Assembly: GCA_910585735.1 (NCBI GenBank)
Contig: CAJUEU010000032.1
Location: 1-21,286 of the forward strand
Direction: 5' to 3'
Source: an uncultured Oscillospiraceae bacterium
GTDB taxonomy: Bacteria > Bacillota > Clostridia > Oscillospirales > Oscillospiraceae
Length of the DNA: 21,286 bases
The position numbers were made by a program, and so were the translations under genes. This document shows positions 6,199-14,060 of the stretch, piece after piece. The notes under the pieces are model-generated. The model made no database searches and had not been told where the DNA came from. It saw only the letters and a list, made by a program, of their open reading frames with translations. The stretch's first letter is position 1; each line of letters begins with the position of its first letter.

Positions 6199-7563
6199 AT
6201 GAATATTATTATTGTAGGCGACGGAAAGGTAGGCGCCGCCCTGGCCGCTCAGCTCTCAGGAGAGGGGCACGACGTCACCATTATCGACTCCAAGCAGGAT
6301 ACCCTGCTGGAGAGCGCCAGCCGTCTGGACGTGATGGTGGTGGGAGGCAATGGCGCCAGCATGGCCACTCTTCGGGAGGCCGGGGCGGAGAAGGCCGACC
6401 TTCTCATTGCCGCCACCAGCCGGGACGAACTCAACCTGCTGTGCTGCCTCACCGCCAAAAAGCTGGGGGTTGGCCGGACCATCGCCCGGATCCGCAACCC
6501 TGAGTACGCCGAGCAGCTGGTGGAGATGCAGGAGGAGCTGGGGCTCTCCCTCACCGTGAACCCGGAGCAGGCCGCCGCCCAGGAGGCCTACCATCTGCTT
6601 CAGTTCCCGTCCTTTTTGAAGCGGGACTCCTTTGCCAAGGGCCGGGTGGAGATCGTTGCCATCCCGGTGGACAAGGACTCCAAGCTGGTGGGGATCCCCC
6701 TCTTTAAGCTCTATGAGATCGCCGGGGTAAACGCCCTGGTATGCGCCGTGGAGCGGGAGGACGGGGTCCATGTGCCCTCGGGCTCCTTTACTCTTCAGGA
6801 GGGGGACACCATGTACGTCACCGCCGGCATCCGGGACCTGGCCCGGCTGGTAAAGAACCTGGAGCTGGTCAAGCGGCGGGTGAAAAGCGTGCTGATGATC
6901 GGCGGCTCCCGGGTGGCCCTCTATCTGGGCAAGCGGTGTTTGGAGAGCGGCATCAACGTGAAGATCATCGAACGCAGCCACGAGCGCTGCGTGGAGCTGT
7001 GTGAGGCCATGCCCAAGGCCACCATCATTGAGGCCGATGGCTCCCGGCAGGACGTGCTGGAGGCCGAGGGCTTCCAGCATTATGATGCGGTGGTCACCCT
7101 CACGGGCATTGACGAGGAGAATCTGGTCCTCTCCCTCCAGGCCAGCCACCAGGGGGTGGCCAAGGTCATCACCAAGATCAACCGCCTGGAGTATACCGAC
7201 CTCTTCCGCAAGATCGGGGTGGGCTCCATCATCAGCCCCCGGGGGCAGTGCTGCGCCAACATTCTCAGGTATGTCCGAGCCCTGTCCAGCGCCAGCGGCG
7301 AGGACAGCGTGCTCACCCTCCACCCCATTGTGGATGGCCGGGCCGAGGCGCTGGAGTTTTTGGCCGGGCCGGACACGCCTCACCAGGGGGAGCAGCTGAA
7401 GGACATCCCCCTGAAAAAGGAGATGCTGGTGGCCTGCATCACCCACGAGGGGCAGACCATCATCCCCAAGGGCGACAGCAGCTTTACCGCCGGAGACACG
7501 GTGATCGTGGTCACCACCGGGACCCGGGCCATCAGCGAGCTGGGCGATATTTTCGCGGATTGA
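6199..7563 (+). CDS. trkA: Trk potassium transport, NAD-binding gating subunit TrkA
   Basis: A 454-residue cytoplasmic regulator of K+ uptake with the full two-repeat RCK layout. Repeat 1 begins MNIIIVGDGKVGAALA (GDGKVG at 7-12, dinucleotide-binding Rossmann loop). Repeat 2 begins near residue 231 (VLMIGGSRVALYLG), and each is followed by a TrkA-C ligand domain (around 135-215 and 370-450). TrkA rings bind the TrkH channel and gate it with nucleotides. The ATG at 6199 has GGAG (6191-6194) close by; an alternative in-frame ATG at 6187 has no good site. In place of the second GxGxxG the protein has GGSRVA, as often seen in repeat 2, so repeat 2 may bind nucleotide weakly. trkH starts 14 nt downstream, in the same operon. 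Confidence 0.93.
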   Translation: MNIIIVGDGKVGAALAAQLSGEGHDVTIIDSKQDTLLESASRLDVMVVGGNGASMATLREAGAEKADLLIAATSRDELNLLCCLTAKKLGVGRTIARIRNPEYAEQLVEMQEELGLSLTVNPEQAAAQEAYHLLQFPSFLKRDSFAKGRVEIVAIPVDKDSKLVGIPLFKLYEIAGVNALVCAVEREDGVHVPSGSFTLQEGDTMYVTAGIRDLARLVKNLELVKRRVKSVLMIGGSRVALYLGKRCLESGINVKIIERSHERCVELCEAMPKATIIEADGSRQDVLEAEGFQHYDAVVTLTGIDEENLVLSLQASHQGVAKVITKINRLEYTDLFRKIGVGSIISPRGQCCANILRYVRALSSASGEDSVLTLHPIVDGRAEALEFLAGPDTPHQGEQLKDIPLKKEMLVACITHEGQTIIPKGDSSFTAGDTVIVVTTGTRAISELGDIFAD

Positions 7564-7577
7564 AGCAGGGTGAGTAA

Positions 7578-9032
7578 ATGAATCGTAAAATCATCGGAAA
7601 GACCCTGGGCTTTCTTTTGCTGCTGGAATGTGTATTCCTGTTCCCCTCGGCCTTTATCGCCATTCTGGACCACCAGAGGGAGCTGCTGGGGGCCTTTGTC
7701 GCCTCCATGGCGGTGGCCGCCGGGCTGGGGCTCTCCCTTTCCTTCCTCTGCCGGAAGGCCGAAGGCCGCTACTACGCCCGGGAGGGCTTTTTGATCGTTG
7801 GTTTGGGGTGGCTGGTGCTCTCCGCGGTAGGCGCCCTCCCCTTCTGGATCTCAGGGGAGATCCCTCATTATGTGGACGCCCTTTTCGAGGTGATCTCAGG
7901 CTTTACCACCACGGGAGCCTCCATCCTCACCAGTGTGGAGGATATGTCCCGGGCCCTTCTCTTCTGGCGTTCCTTCACCCACTGGCTGGGCGGCATGGGT
8001 ATTCTGGTGTTCCTGCTGGCGGTGGTGCCCATGGGCAAGGGGGGCTACAGCGTCCACCTGCTCCGGGCCGAAAGCCCCGGACCCAGTGTGGATAAGCTGG
8101 TGCCCAAGACCAGGCAGAGCGCCACCATTCTGTACTCCATCTATATCGCCCTCACGGTACTGTGCGTCCTCTTCCTCCTGGCGGGGGGCATGCCGCTCTT
8201 TGACAGCCTGTGTACCGCCTTCGGTACGGCGGGCACCGGCGGCTTCGGCATCAAAAACAGCTCCATGGCGGCATACTCCCCCTATCTTCAAACGGTCTGC
8301 ACCGTGTTTATGGCCCTCTTCGGGGTGAACTTCACGGTCTATTTCCTGCTTCTGCTGGGGAAGATCAAGCAGGCCCTTCTGGGGGAAGAGCTGCGGCTCT
8401 ATCTGGGCATCATGCTGGGCTCCATGGCCCTCATTACCTGGAACATCCTTCCCCTCTATGGGGGGAGCGTCCACGCCGCCCTCCATGACGCCGCCTTTTC
8501 CGTGTCCAGCGTCATGACCACCACCGGCTTTGCCACCGCCGACTTCAACCTGTGGCCCCAGCTCTCCCGGACCATTCTGGTGATCCTGATGGTGGTGGGA
8601 GCCTGCGCCGGCAGTACAGGCGGCGGAATCAAGTGCTCCCGGGTGCTTCTGCTGCTGAGGTCTCTTCGGACCCGGATGCGGCAGATGCTCCATCCCAGGA
8701 GCGTGAGCCTGGTGCGGCTGGAGGGACGCACCGTAGGGGAGGAGACCGTTCAGGGGGTCTACACCTACATGACGGCCTACTGCGCCATCGCCATCCTCTC
8801 CATCCTGCTCCTCTCCTTGGACAACCTGTCTCTGGAGACCAACTTTACCGCTGTTATGGCCTGTCTCAACAACATCGGCCCCGGCCTGGACCTGGTAGGC
8901 CCCACTGGGAACTACGCCCACTTTTCCGACCTTTCCAAGCTTGTGCTCATGCTCAACATGCTCCTGGGCCGGCTGGAGATCTTCCCCCTGCTCATCATGC
9001 TCTCCCCCCACACCTGGAGGCGGGCGGCGTGA
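7578..9032 (+). CDS. trkH: Trk potassium uptake protein TrkH
   Basis: A 484-residue polytopic membrane protein, the K+-conducting subunit of the Trk/Ktr family. The four pore-loop filters of the M1-P-M2 repeats can be read: GFTTTGAS (Gly108-), FGTAGTGGFG (215-224), MTTTGFAT (313-320), and NNIGPGLD (431-438). The Gly in each loop is the key filter residue. An N-terminal pair of helices precedes the first repeat, as in TrkH rather than the shorter KtrB. AGGGTGAG gives the ribosome-binding site for the ATG at 7578, 14 nt after trkA. Together with TrkA it forms a gated K+ uptake system in the cytoplasmic membrane. The operon ends in a terminator shared with the convergent rubrerythrin gene. Confidence 0.94.
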   Translation: MNRKIIGKTLGFLLLLECVFLFPSAFIAILDHQRELLGAFVASMAVAAGLGLSLSFLCRKAEGRYYAREGFLIVGLGWLVLSAVGALPFWISGEIPHYVDALFEVISGFTTTGASILTSVEDMSRALLFWRSFTHWLGGMGILVFLLAVVPMGKGGYSVHLLRAESPGPSVDKLVPKTRQSATILYSIYIALTVLCVLFLLAGGMPLFDSLCTAFGTAGTGGFGIKNSSMAAYSPYLQTVCTVFMALFGVNFTVYFLLLLGKIKQALLGEELRLYLGIMLGSMALITWNILPLYGGSVHAALHDAAFSVSSVMTTTGFATADFNLWPQLSRTILVILMVVGACAGSTGGGIKCSRVLLLLRSLRTRMRQMLHPRSVSLVRLEGRTVGEETVQGVYTYMTAYCAIAILSILLLSLDNLSLETNFTAVMACLNNIGPGLDLVGPTGNYAHFSDLSKLVLMLNMLLGRLEIFPLLIMLSPHTWRRAA

Positions 9033-9042
9033 CTTAAAATCG

Positions 9043-9083
9043 AAAACAGCCCGGCCTTTTGGGGAAGGCCGGGCTGTTTTTTT
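9043..9083. terminator. Bidirectional terminator between trkH and rubrerythrin
   Basis: AAAACAGCCCGGCCTT (9043-9058) and AAGGCCGGGCTGTTTT with further T (9065-9083) form a 16-bp stem with T-runs on both strands. It separates the convergent genes; the rubrerythrin stop codon (9082-9084) touches it. Confidence 0.9.
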
Positions 9084-9684
9084 ACTTACGCATCTGATAG
9101 GGGGCCATCTCCAGGCGAACGAAAAAGCCCTGGGCATGCTGGCAGATAGGGCAGATCTCAGGCGGACGGGTGCCCTCCGAGATGTACCCGCAGTTGAGGC
9201 ACATCCATTTACACTCCACATCACTCACAAAGAGCTTGCCCGCTTCCAGAAGGTCGGCAAACTGGCCGAAGCGGTCCCCATGGGTCTGCTCGATGCGGGC
9301 GATCTGGGAGAAGATGTGGGAGATCTGGGGGAAGCCCTCCTCCTTGGCCACGTGGGCAAAGCCGGTGTAATCGTGCTCAAACTCCTGGTACTCGTTGTGC
9401 TGGGCCGCCCGAAGATGCTCCAGCAGCGTGGGGTACAGGTCGATGGGGTAGCTGCCGTCGATGGAGATGTTCTCCCCGGGGAACTGGGCAAGCTGGTCGT
9501 AAAAGACCTTGGCATGGGCCAGCTCCTGGTTGGCGGTGAAGGTAAACACCGCCTCAATGACGTGCAGGTCGTTCTTCTTGGCCACACCGGCGGCGAAGGT
9601 GTAGCGGTTCCGGGCCTGGCTCTCTCCGGCAAAGGCCCGGAGAAGGTTCTTCTTGGTCTCGCTCTGAGCAAATTCAACGGACAT
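9082..9684 (-). CDS. rbr: Rubrerythrin (peroxide-reducing)
   Basis: A 200-residue rubrerythrin, a cytoplasmic non-haem iron peroxidase that reduces hydrogen peroxide in anaerobes. The N-terminal four-helix di-iron domain shows the expected ligands Glu21 (GESQARNRY), Glu54 and His57 (NQELAHAK), Glu99/Glu103 (NEYQEFE) and Glu132/His135 (RIEQTHGDR). The C-terminal rubredoxin domain has Cys162-x-x-Cys165 and Cys178-x-x-Cys181. Length and domain order are normal. GGGAGGG lies just ahead of the ATG at 9684. No clear promoter was identified in the short upstream stretch. An IS110 element begins about 105 bp upstream, so native upstream control may have been displaced. Confidence 0.96.
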   Translation of the reverse strand: MSVEFAQSETKKNLLRAFAGESQARNRYTFAAGVAKKNDLHVIEAVFTFTANQELAHAKVFYDQLAQFPGENISIDGSYPIDLYPTLLEHLRAAQHNEYQEFEHDYTGFAHVAKEEGFPQISHIFSQIARIEQTHGDRFGQFADLLEAGKLFVSDVECKWMCLNCGYISEGTRPPEICPICQHAQGFFVRLEMAPYQMRK

Positions 9685-9752
9685 GATGATCCCTCCCATT
9701 TTATGGATAAGGTAAGTATGCCCGCTTTTCCGCCGGATATGCGGGGGCAAAG

Positions 9753-9780
9753 CAAGGGAGAGCCGAAAGGCTCTCCCTTG
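9753..9780. other. 12-bp perfect hairpin next to IS110 left end
   Basis: CAAGGGAGAGCC (9753-9764) and GGCTCTCCCTTG (9769-9780) around GAAA. There is no T-run. It lies about 15 bp outside the inferred left end of the IS110 element. IS110/IS1111 elements often insert at palindromic repeats, so this could be part of the target site. The 9685-10029 stretch otherwise holds the upstream region of rubrerythrin and the non-coding left end of the element. Confidence 0.6.
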
Positions 9781-9817
9781 TCGTTCGCTTACGAAGAATC
9801 AGGCAAAAGAACAACCA

Positions 9818-9998
9818 TGACGGTATCCGTCACACAGGAGACATGAACCCCTAAGATGTGGTAAACTGGAAGAGCGGGAAAAGCCGGGGGACGGTTTGCA
9901 CAGAGAGTGCGTTTTTAGAACATGACCGGGCCGCCTTCGAGCACACAGGAATGTCCGTGAGAGGACGAACGCTAAACTACGAAAAAATCAGGCGGCCC
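9818..9998 (+). ncRNA. Candidate bridge (seeker) RNA region of the IS110 element
   Basis: The region ahead of the transposase has several possible stems: TGACGG (9818-9823) / CCGTCA (9827-9832); GCAC (9898-9901) / GTGC (9907-9910) followed by GTTTTT; and a longer-range 8-bp stem, GGGCCGCC (9928-9935) / GGCGGCCC (9991-9998), that encloses GTCC (9953-9956) / GGAC (9963-9966). IS110-type transposases use a structured RNA from this end to pair with donor and target DNA. The function is inferred from position and structure; RNA ends and guide loops were not resolved. Confidence 0.45.
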
Positions 9999-10029
9999 TC
10001 CCGCAGATTTCAGAAAGGGAGGGGAGCGT

Positions 10030-11187
10030 ATGGATGTCCTCATGGAGTGCTGCTGCGGTCTGGACGTCCACAAAGACATGGTGGAAGCTTGTATCATCCA
10101 AGGCTGGCCGGAGGAGCCGGCCATATACCGGGAACAGTTCGGCACCAGCGGGAAGGAGCTGTCCCGGCTGGTGGGGTGGCTCATGGAGCATGAATGCCAC
10201 CACATTGCCATGGAAAGCACCGGGATCTACTGGCGGAGAGTGTACGAAACCATAGAGGAGGCACCCCGCTGGGACTGTTTGCTGGTGGTCAATGCCCGGC
10301 ACATGAGAAATCTACCCGGCCGGAAGAGCGATGTGAAGGATGCTGAGTGGATCGCCACTCTCCTCCGTCACGGGCTGTTGGAACACAGCTACATCCCGGA
10401 AAAAACCATCCGGGACCTGCGGGAATTCTCCCGGCTGCGGCGGGTGCTGGTTCAAGAGAAAAACCGCCACATCAACCGTCTGGAGAAGTTTCTCCAGGCC
10501 CACGGCTTCCGGTTGTCCTCTGTTCTGAGCGATATGCTATGTGTCAGCGGGAGAAAGCTGCTGAACACTCTGGCTCAGACGGGGAGGCTGACCCCGGAGG
10601 ACGTACTGGAAGCCGCAGGTCGGAGACTGAAACGACCCTTGGAAGAGGTCTCCGAAGCGGTGTGCGGCGGTTTAACTCAGGCCCAACGATCCCTACTCCG
10701 GCTTCTGCTGAAAAAGCTGGCGGAGGACGAGGAGGATCTGGCCTACATTGACCGGGAGATGGAACTTATCTTTGCCCCTTACTCCAGAGAGATGGAACTG
10801 CTGGATTCCATTCCCGGCATTGACACTTTAGCGGCGGCTACTATCTTGGCGGAGCTTGGTCCTGCACCCCAGGAGAGCTTTCCCACTCCGCAGCACTTAA
10901 CCTCTTGGGCGGGGTTGGTCCCACGAAATGACGAGAGTGCCGGGAAGGTGAAATCCCGGAGTATTCTACCGGGGAATCCCTATCTCAAAGTCATTCTCTG
11001 CCAGGTAGCCTGGATCGCTGTCCGGGCCAGGGGGAGCAAGTTCCATTCCTGGTTTTGGTCCCATCAGGGAAAGCTGGGCCGAAAGAAAGCCATCATTGCT
11101 GTTGCCAGAAAGATCCTCATTCTGATCTACCGCCTGCTGGAACGGGACCAGCTTTACGACCCAAATTACTCTCCTGTTCCGGCCTGA
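10030..11187 (+). CDS. IS110-family transposase (DEDD)
   Basis: A 385-residue RNA-guided recombinase of the IS110 family. The N-terminal RuvC-like DEDD domain shows Asp12 (GLDVHKD), Glu62 (AMESTGIYW) and Asp101/Asp104 (GRKSDVKDAEWIA). A coiled-coil linker follows (around 125-255), then the C-terminal Tnp (IS116/IS110/IS902) domain with SIPGIDTLAAATILAELG, TSWAGLVPRN and SAGKVKSRSILPGNPYLK. In this last motif Ser303 is the probable nucleophile. The gene appears intact and potentially active. AGGGAGGGGAG precedes the ATG at 10030; an in-frame ATG at 10042 is less likely. Base composition is lower in GC than the housekeeping genes but higher than the two genes to its right. Confidence 0.95.
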   Translation: MDVLMECCCGLDVHKDMVEACIIQGWPEEPAIYREQFGTSGKELSRLVGWLMEHECHHIAMESTGIYWRRVYETIEEAPRWDCLLVVNARHMRNLPGRKSDVKDAEWIATLLRHGLLEHSYIPEKTIRDLREFSRLRRVLVQEKNRHINRLEKFLQAHGFRLSSVLSDMLCVSGRKLLNTLAQTGRLTPEDVLEAAGRRLKRPLEEVSEAVCGGLTQAQRSLLRLLLKKLAEDEEDLAYIDREMELIFAPYSREMELLDSIPGIDTLAAATILAELGPAPQESFPTPQHLTSWAGLVPRNDESAGKVKSRSILPGNPYLKVILCQVAWIAVRARGSKFHSWFWSHQGKLGRKKAIIAVARKILILIYRLLERDQLYDPNYSPVPA

Positions 11188-11204
11188 TTCTATCTGCCTT
11201 TTCA

Positions 11205-11226
11205 CGCCCACGCTGTGGGCGCTTTT
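11205..11226 (+). terminator. Terminator-like hairpin right of IS110 element
   Basis: GCCCAC (11206-11211) pairs with GTGGGC (11215-11220), then GCTTTT. It follows the transposase stop by about 20 nt. The rest of 11188-11366 shows no gene. Confidence 0.5.
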
Positions 11227-11366
11227 GGTGTGTCCTTTGGGCCTTTTCCTTCTTTCTTGGGGTTCACGCTAACCGTCCCCTTGTCTGCCAAAGTTTGTCT
11301 TTTAGAAGACCCGGAGACTTTTTCAGTGGTTTCGGACCGTTCCTCTGTCTGGTCCCCCTGTCTGCG

Positions 11367-11819
11367 CTATCTGTCTGCTATAGGCAATTCTACAAATACG
11401 GCAGGCTGCGTTTCATAGATTTTCCCATCCACAGCCAAGTTACCTAAGTCTGTCAGAACTATTGAGACAGCATCCCAATTCCCATCCGCAAAAAAAAGAA
11501 TGTGATAAGTTGTTTTCCTTAGTTCCAGATTACTTTTTCTCCCAAACAGGTTTTGCGTGTTCAGATGAAAAGAAAACTGTTCCAGATAGTCCACCAAGGT
11601 TTCCACATCATGTCCTTCAAGGAAAACATTTTCAATATCTTGTCCGCCTCTATTGATCCAAATAGAAGCCTTTGTTGCCCGCTCGGCCTTTGGGTAAATC
11701 TGGCAGAATTGCCGCTGAGCATTAACGGAAAGGCTCCATATGGCAACCGCCAAAACAATGCTCACAGCAACAAACCACGCCACAAACACACACCGTTTCT
11801 TGCCAGTTTGGCTTCTCAT
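11367..11819 (-). CDS. Membrane-anchored hypothetical protein, second gene of AT-rich pair
   Basis: A 150-residue protein that I do not recognise. A positively charged N-terminus (MRSQTGKKR) is followed by one hydrophobic segment (about residues 10-30), with no clear cleavage site, so a single-pass anchor with the C-terminal 120 residues outside the cell is likely. The outer part is mixed alpha/beta in character, with KTTYHILFFADGNWD near its middle. The start at 11819 has GAGGTG upstream and lies 9 nt after the stop of the gene at 11829-12719, which makes an operon with it. Codon use is AT-rich, unlike the flanking core genes, which suggests horizontal acquisition. The two products may act together at the cell surface; this is inferred only from linkage. 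Confidence 0.7.
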   Translation of the reverse strand: MRSQTGKKRCVFVAWFVAVSIVLAVAIWSLSVNAQRQFCQIYPKAERATKASIWINRGGQDIENVFLEGHDVETLVDYLEQFSFHLNTQNLFGRKSNLELRKTTYHILFFADGNWDAVSIVLTDLGNLAVDGKIYETQPAVFVELPIADR

Positions 11820-11828
11820 CGTTTCACC

Positions 11829-12719
11829 TCATTTTGCCGTTACCCACTTAAAAAGGACATCCTGTTCGATTGTATGGTTCACCTTAATTCCAGGTGCCGA
11901 GGCAAGTCCACTCACTATCCCTAATATGGCATCACGGTTTGAATCATTTATGTCGGAATAAACTTCCGAATCCATCGTTACTAAATCAAATGGATGACTG
12001 GCATCCGAAGGATTTTGATAATAATATTCGGTGTAAGGATATACCCGGCCAAATTCGCGATTATAAACATTTCTAAAGGAATCTCCTTCTTTCACATAGA
12101 AGGCTCGATTTGTAGGATAGATTCTTGCGTAACACTCCACCCAGTCCCCAACATAAGTCTGGTGATCCGATGGTGCACCAAGAATGCTGCTTACCACAGT
12201 CCATTGTAGCGAAACCACAGGACTCGATACAAAGCACATAGCTAAATCAATTAAACCTTTTCGCCATTTTCCCATATCTGTATCTGAATCATACATTGTT
12301 TTAGTCGTTGTGTATATGCCTCTTGAGGTAAAATAGCTATAAATATCATAACCCCCATATGTAGCAAGAAAAACCGGTTGAGACGCTCTTGCTTTTGGAA
12401 CAAAAACAGTGTATTCTTCAAGGACAATATTGCCTTTTTGAGCATATTCGTCCAACTCTGCTAAACAGGCCTCCTCAATATAACCAAGGCCTATCTCATC
12501 TAACTCGAGGGCAAGGACCCCATCTTTCGCCTGCTGAATTCTTTCATTATTGGACAAATCACTCAAAAGCTGAATGCCATCCTCCGAAGCAGCATCGCTG
12601 AAAACAACGACCTCATCGTATTCGGGTTCATCATTGGCCGGAGTTTCCGCAAACGCCGGGGCAGCCAGGGACAGACACATAGCCAGAGCCAGGAACATAG
12701 ATAGGAATTTCTTTGTCAT
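11829..12719 (-). CDS. Secreted hypothetical protein, first gene of AT-rich pair
   Basis: A 296-residue protein with a clear signal peptide (KK, hydrophobic core, AAPAFA with cleavage after about residue 24). The mature part begins with an acidic stretch (ETPANDEPEYDE), continues with a charged, probably helical region (about 50-100), and ends with a Tyr- and Asp-rich part (GGYDIYSYFTSRGIY, YPYTEYYYQNP). There is no LPXTG motif, SLH repeat or recognised catalytic motif. The ATG at 12719 is set by AGGAGG and the signal peptide; an earlier in-frame ATG lacks both. A consensus promoter (12884-12912) gives a leader of about 155 nt. The gene is strikingly AT-rich (for example 12061-12120 is 20 G+C in 60). 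Function unknown. Confidence 0.75.
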   Translation of the reverse strand: MTKKFLSMFLALAMCLSLAAPAFAETPANDEPEYDEVVVFSDAASEDGIQLLSDLSNNERIQQAKDGVLALELDEIGLGYIEEACLAELDEYAQKGNIVLEEYTVFVPKARASQPVFLATYGGYDIYSYFTSRGIYTTTKTMYDSDTDMGKWRKGLIDLAMCFVSSPVVSLQWTVVSSILGAPSDHQTYVGDWVECYARIYPTNRAFYVKEGDSFRNVYNREFGRVYPYTEYYYQNPSDASHPFDLVTMDSEVYSDINDSNRDAILGIVSGLASAPGIKVNHTIEQDVLFKWVTAK

Positions 12720-12883
12720 CCTAATCGTCCTCCTTTGTGATCGGCAGCATGGCGGATCCGCAGGGAAGAACAATGGACAAAGATTTACCTCTGCATGGGA
12801 CTCACCCAGCCCTTTCTGGTCATACAGAGAAACGCTCTCTGTGCTTTGACCAATTTTTTATTGAAGCTCTTCTCTATAATTGT

Positions 12884-12912
12884 ATTGTATGATATGTTTG
12901 CCTATTTGTCAA
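12884..12912 (-). promoter_or_regulatory. Near-consensus promoter for the AT-rich gene pair
   Basis: Read on the minus strand: TTGACA (12912-12907), a 17-nt spacer, and TACAAT (12889-12884). This is the best sigma-A match in the window. The transcript leader (about 12877 to 12720) is long and includes the possible stem CAGAGA/TCTCTG (about 12827-12841); no known riboswitch was recognised. Apart from this leader, the promoter and the terminator at 12968-13008, the 12720-13045 gap holds nothing I can identify. Confidence 0.8.
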
Positions 12913-12967
12913 CAAATATATTCCAGATCGTTCCAACTTTGCAAAGAGGCCCTGCTTGCGGCAATTC

Positions 12968-13008
12968 AAACCGCCCCCGGACCAGCTCAAGAGGTCCGGG
13001 GGCGGTTT
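12968..13008. terminator. Strong terminator hairpin downstream of miaA
   Basis: AAACCGCCCCCGGACC (12968-12983) and GGTCCGGGGGCGGTTT (12993-13008) form a 16-bp perfect stem. It lies about 40 nt after the miaA stop codon and insulates miaA from the secreted-protein promoter. Confidence 0.8.
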
Positions 13009-13045
13009 ATTGGAACGCCGTTATTCTGCCTACTGTGGGGGACAG

Positions 13046-13951
13046 CTACATGCTCCCCAAAAATGCTTCAATGCGCTCTCCGGCCTGGGCCACCGGGTCG
13101 GCCGCCATGTCCAGCCAGTGGACGTCGCGGTCCTTTTTGAACCAGCTCACCTGCCGCTTGGCAAAGCGCTTGATGGCCCGGCCCAGCTCCCCGGTCAGAG
13201 CCTCCCGGGTGGGAAGCTCCCCGGTAAGATAATGGAGGATATAGCGGTATTCCAGCCCCAGGCCCTCTAAAAACTCATCGGTCACTCCGTTTTCCCGGAG
13301 CCCTTGGACCTCCTCCACCATACCGGCGTTCAGCCGGGCCTCCAGACGGGCGTCGATGCGCTCACAGACGGTCTCCCGGGGGTAGGACACTCCCAGGGTC
13401 AACACATCGTAACGGGGGTCCCGCTGGGCCTCGGCATGGGGATCCTCCCCATTTTGGAGCTTTTCAATGAGCCGCACCAGCCGGGGGCGGTTGTGAAAGC
13501 AGTCCTCGTCCAGCTCTACCCCGGCCCTGGTCAGCAGCTCCCGCAACTCCTGGGTGGACTTGGTCTCCAGCTCGGCCCGGAGGGCCGGGTCAGGGGGAGC
13601 GGCATGGAACACGTAGCCCTCACTCACCGCTCGGACATAGAGCCCGGTCCCCCCCACCAGGAAGGGCACCTTTCCCCGCTCCAGGATGCCGCCGATGGCG
13701 GCGTAGGCCTCCTGCTGGAACCGGGCCACCGAATATTGCTCTCTCGGTCCGGCCACGTCCAGCAGATGATGGGGCACCCCCTCCATCTCGGCGGGGGTGA
13801 TCTTGCCGGTGCCCAGGTCCAGACCCCGGTAGACCTGCCGGGAGTCGGCCGACACGATCTCCCCGTTATACTGCTTTGCCAGGGCCACCCCAAGCCCACT
13901 TTTCCCGCAGGCGGTGGGACCTAAGATCACGATCAGCTTGGGCTTGCCCAT
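13046..13951 (-). CDS. miaA: tRNA dimethylallyltransferase MiaA
   Basis: A 301-residue enzyme that adds the dimethylallyl group from DMAPP to N6 of A37 in tRNAs reading UNN codons. The P-loop GPTACGKS (11-18) is followed by the substrate-binding DSRQVYRGLDLGTGK, HHLLD, and GGTGLY. The tRNA-binding C-terminal part includes FAKRQVSWFKKD. The ATG at 13951 has GGAGGGG upstream; the longer in-frame reading has no support. Hfq and MutL genes, common neighbours of miaA in Firmicutes, are not seen nearby. The upstream neighbour on the same strand is a DUF6514 gene, but a terminator and a promoter lie between them, so miaA appears to be transcribed alone. Confidence 0.96.
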   Translation of the reverse strand: MGKPKLIVILGPTACGKSGLGVALAKQYNGEIVSADSRQVYRGLDLGTGKITPAEMEGVPHHLLDVAGPREQYSVARFQQEAYAAIGGILERGKVPFLVGGTGLYVRAVSEGYVFHAAPPDPALRAELETKSTQELRELLTRAGVELDEDCFHNRPRLVRLIEKLQNGEDPHAEAQRDPRYDVLTLGVSYPRETVCERIDARLEARLNAGMVEEVQGLRENGVTDEFLEGLGLEYRYILHYLTGELPTREALTGELGRAIKRFAKRQVSWFKKDRDVHWLDMAADPVAQAGERIEAFLGSM

Positions 13952-13984
13952 GGGAACCCCTCCTTGGAAAGCAATGTTTTTGTT

Positions 13985-14013
13985 ATCATACCACATTTTT
14001 TCCCGGGAGGCAA
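13985..14013 (-). promoter_or_regulatory. Promoter of miaA
   Basis: Minus strand: TTGCCT (14013-14008), a 17-nt spacer, and TATGAT (13990-13985), about 35 nt before the miaA ATG. Confidence 0.6.
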
Positions 14014-14015
14014 CG

Positions 14016-14045
14016 AAAAAGGCCCCGGGTTTCCCCAGGGCTTTT
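14016..14045 (-). terminator. Terminator of the DUF6514 gene
   Basis: On the minus strand AAAAGCCCTGGGG pairs with a CCCGGGGCCTTTTT-type arm across 14016-14045, ending in a T-run, about 16 nt past the stop codon. The stem is imperfect. Confidence 0.65.
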
Positions 14046-14060
14046 CCATGTACGCCTTTC

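Larger units (their letters stand above)
9790..11200 (+). mobile_element. IS110-family insertion sequence (ends approximate)
   Basis: The element consists of a long 5' non-coding end (about 235 nt), the transposase gene and a very short 3' end. A 10-bp perfect inverted repeat, AGAATCAGGC at 9795-9804 and GCCTGATTCT at 11182-11191, brackets it; the right copy overlaps the transposase stop codon. Sub-terminal inverted repeats are known in the IS1111 branch, whereas a long 5' non-coding end is typical of the IS110 branch. Exact ends and the core dinucleotide cannot be fixed without an empty site. No target duplication was seen, as expected for this family. Confidence 0.65.

Noticed and set aside
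12720..12880. Known riboswitch in the leader of the secreted-protein gene
   Set aside because: No hallmark core sequence of TPP, SAM, cobalamin or cyclic-di-GMP classes was recognised.
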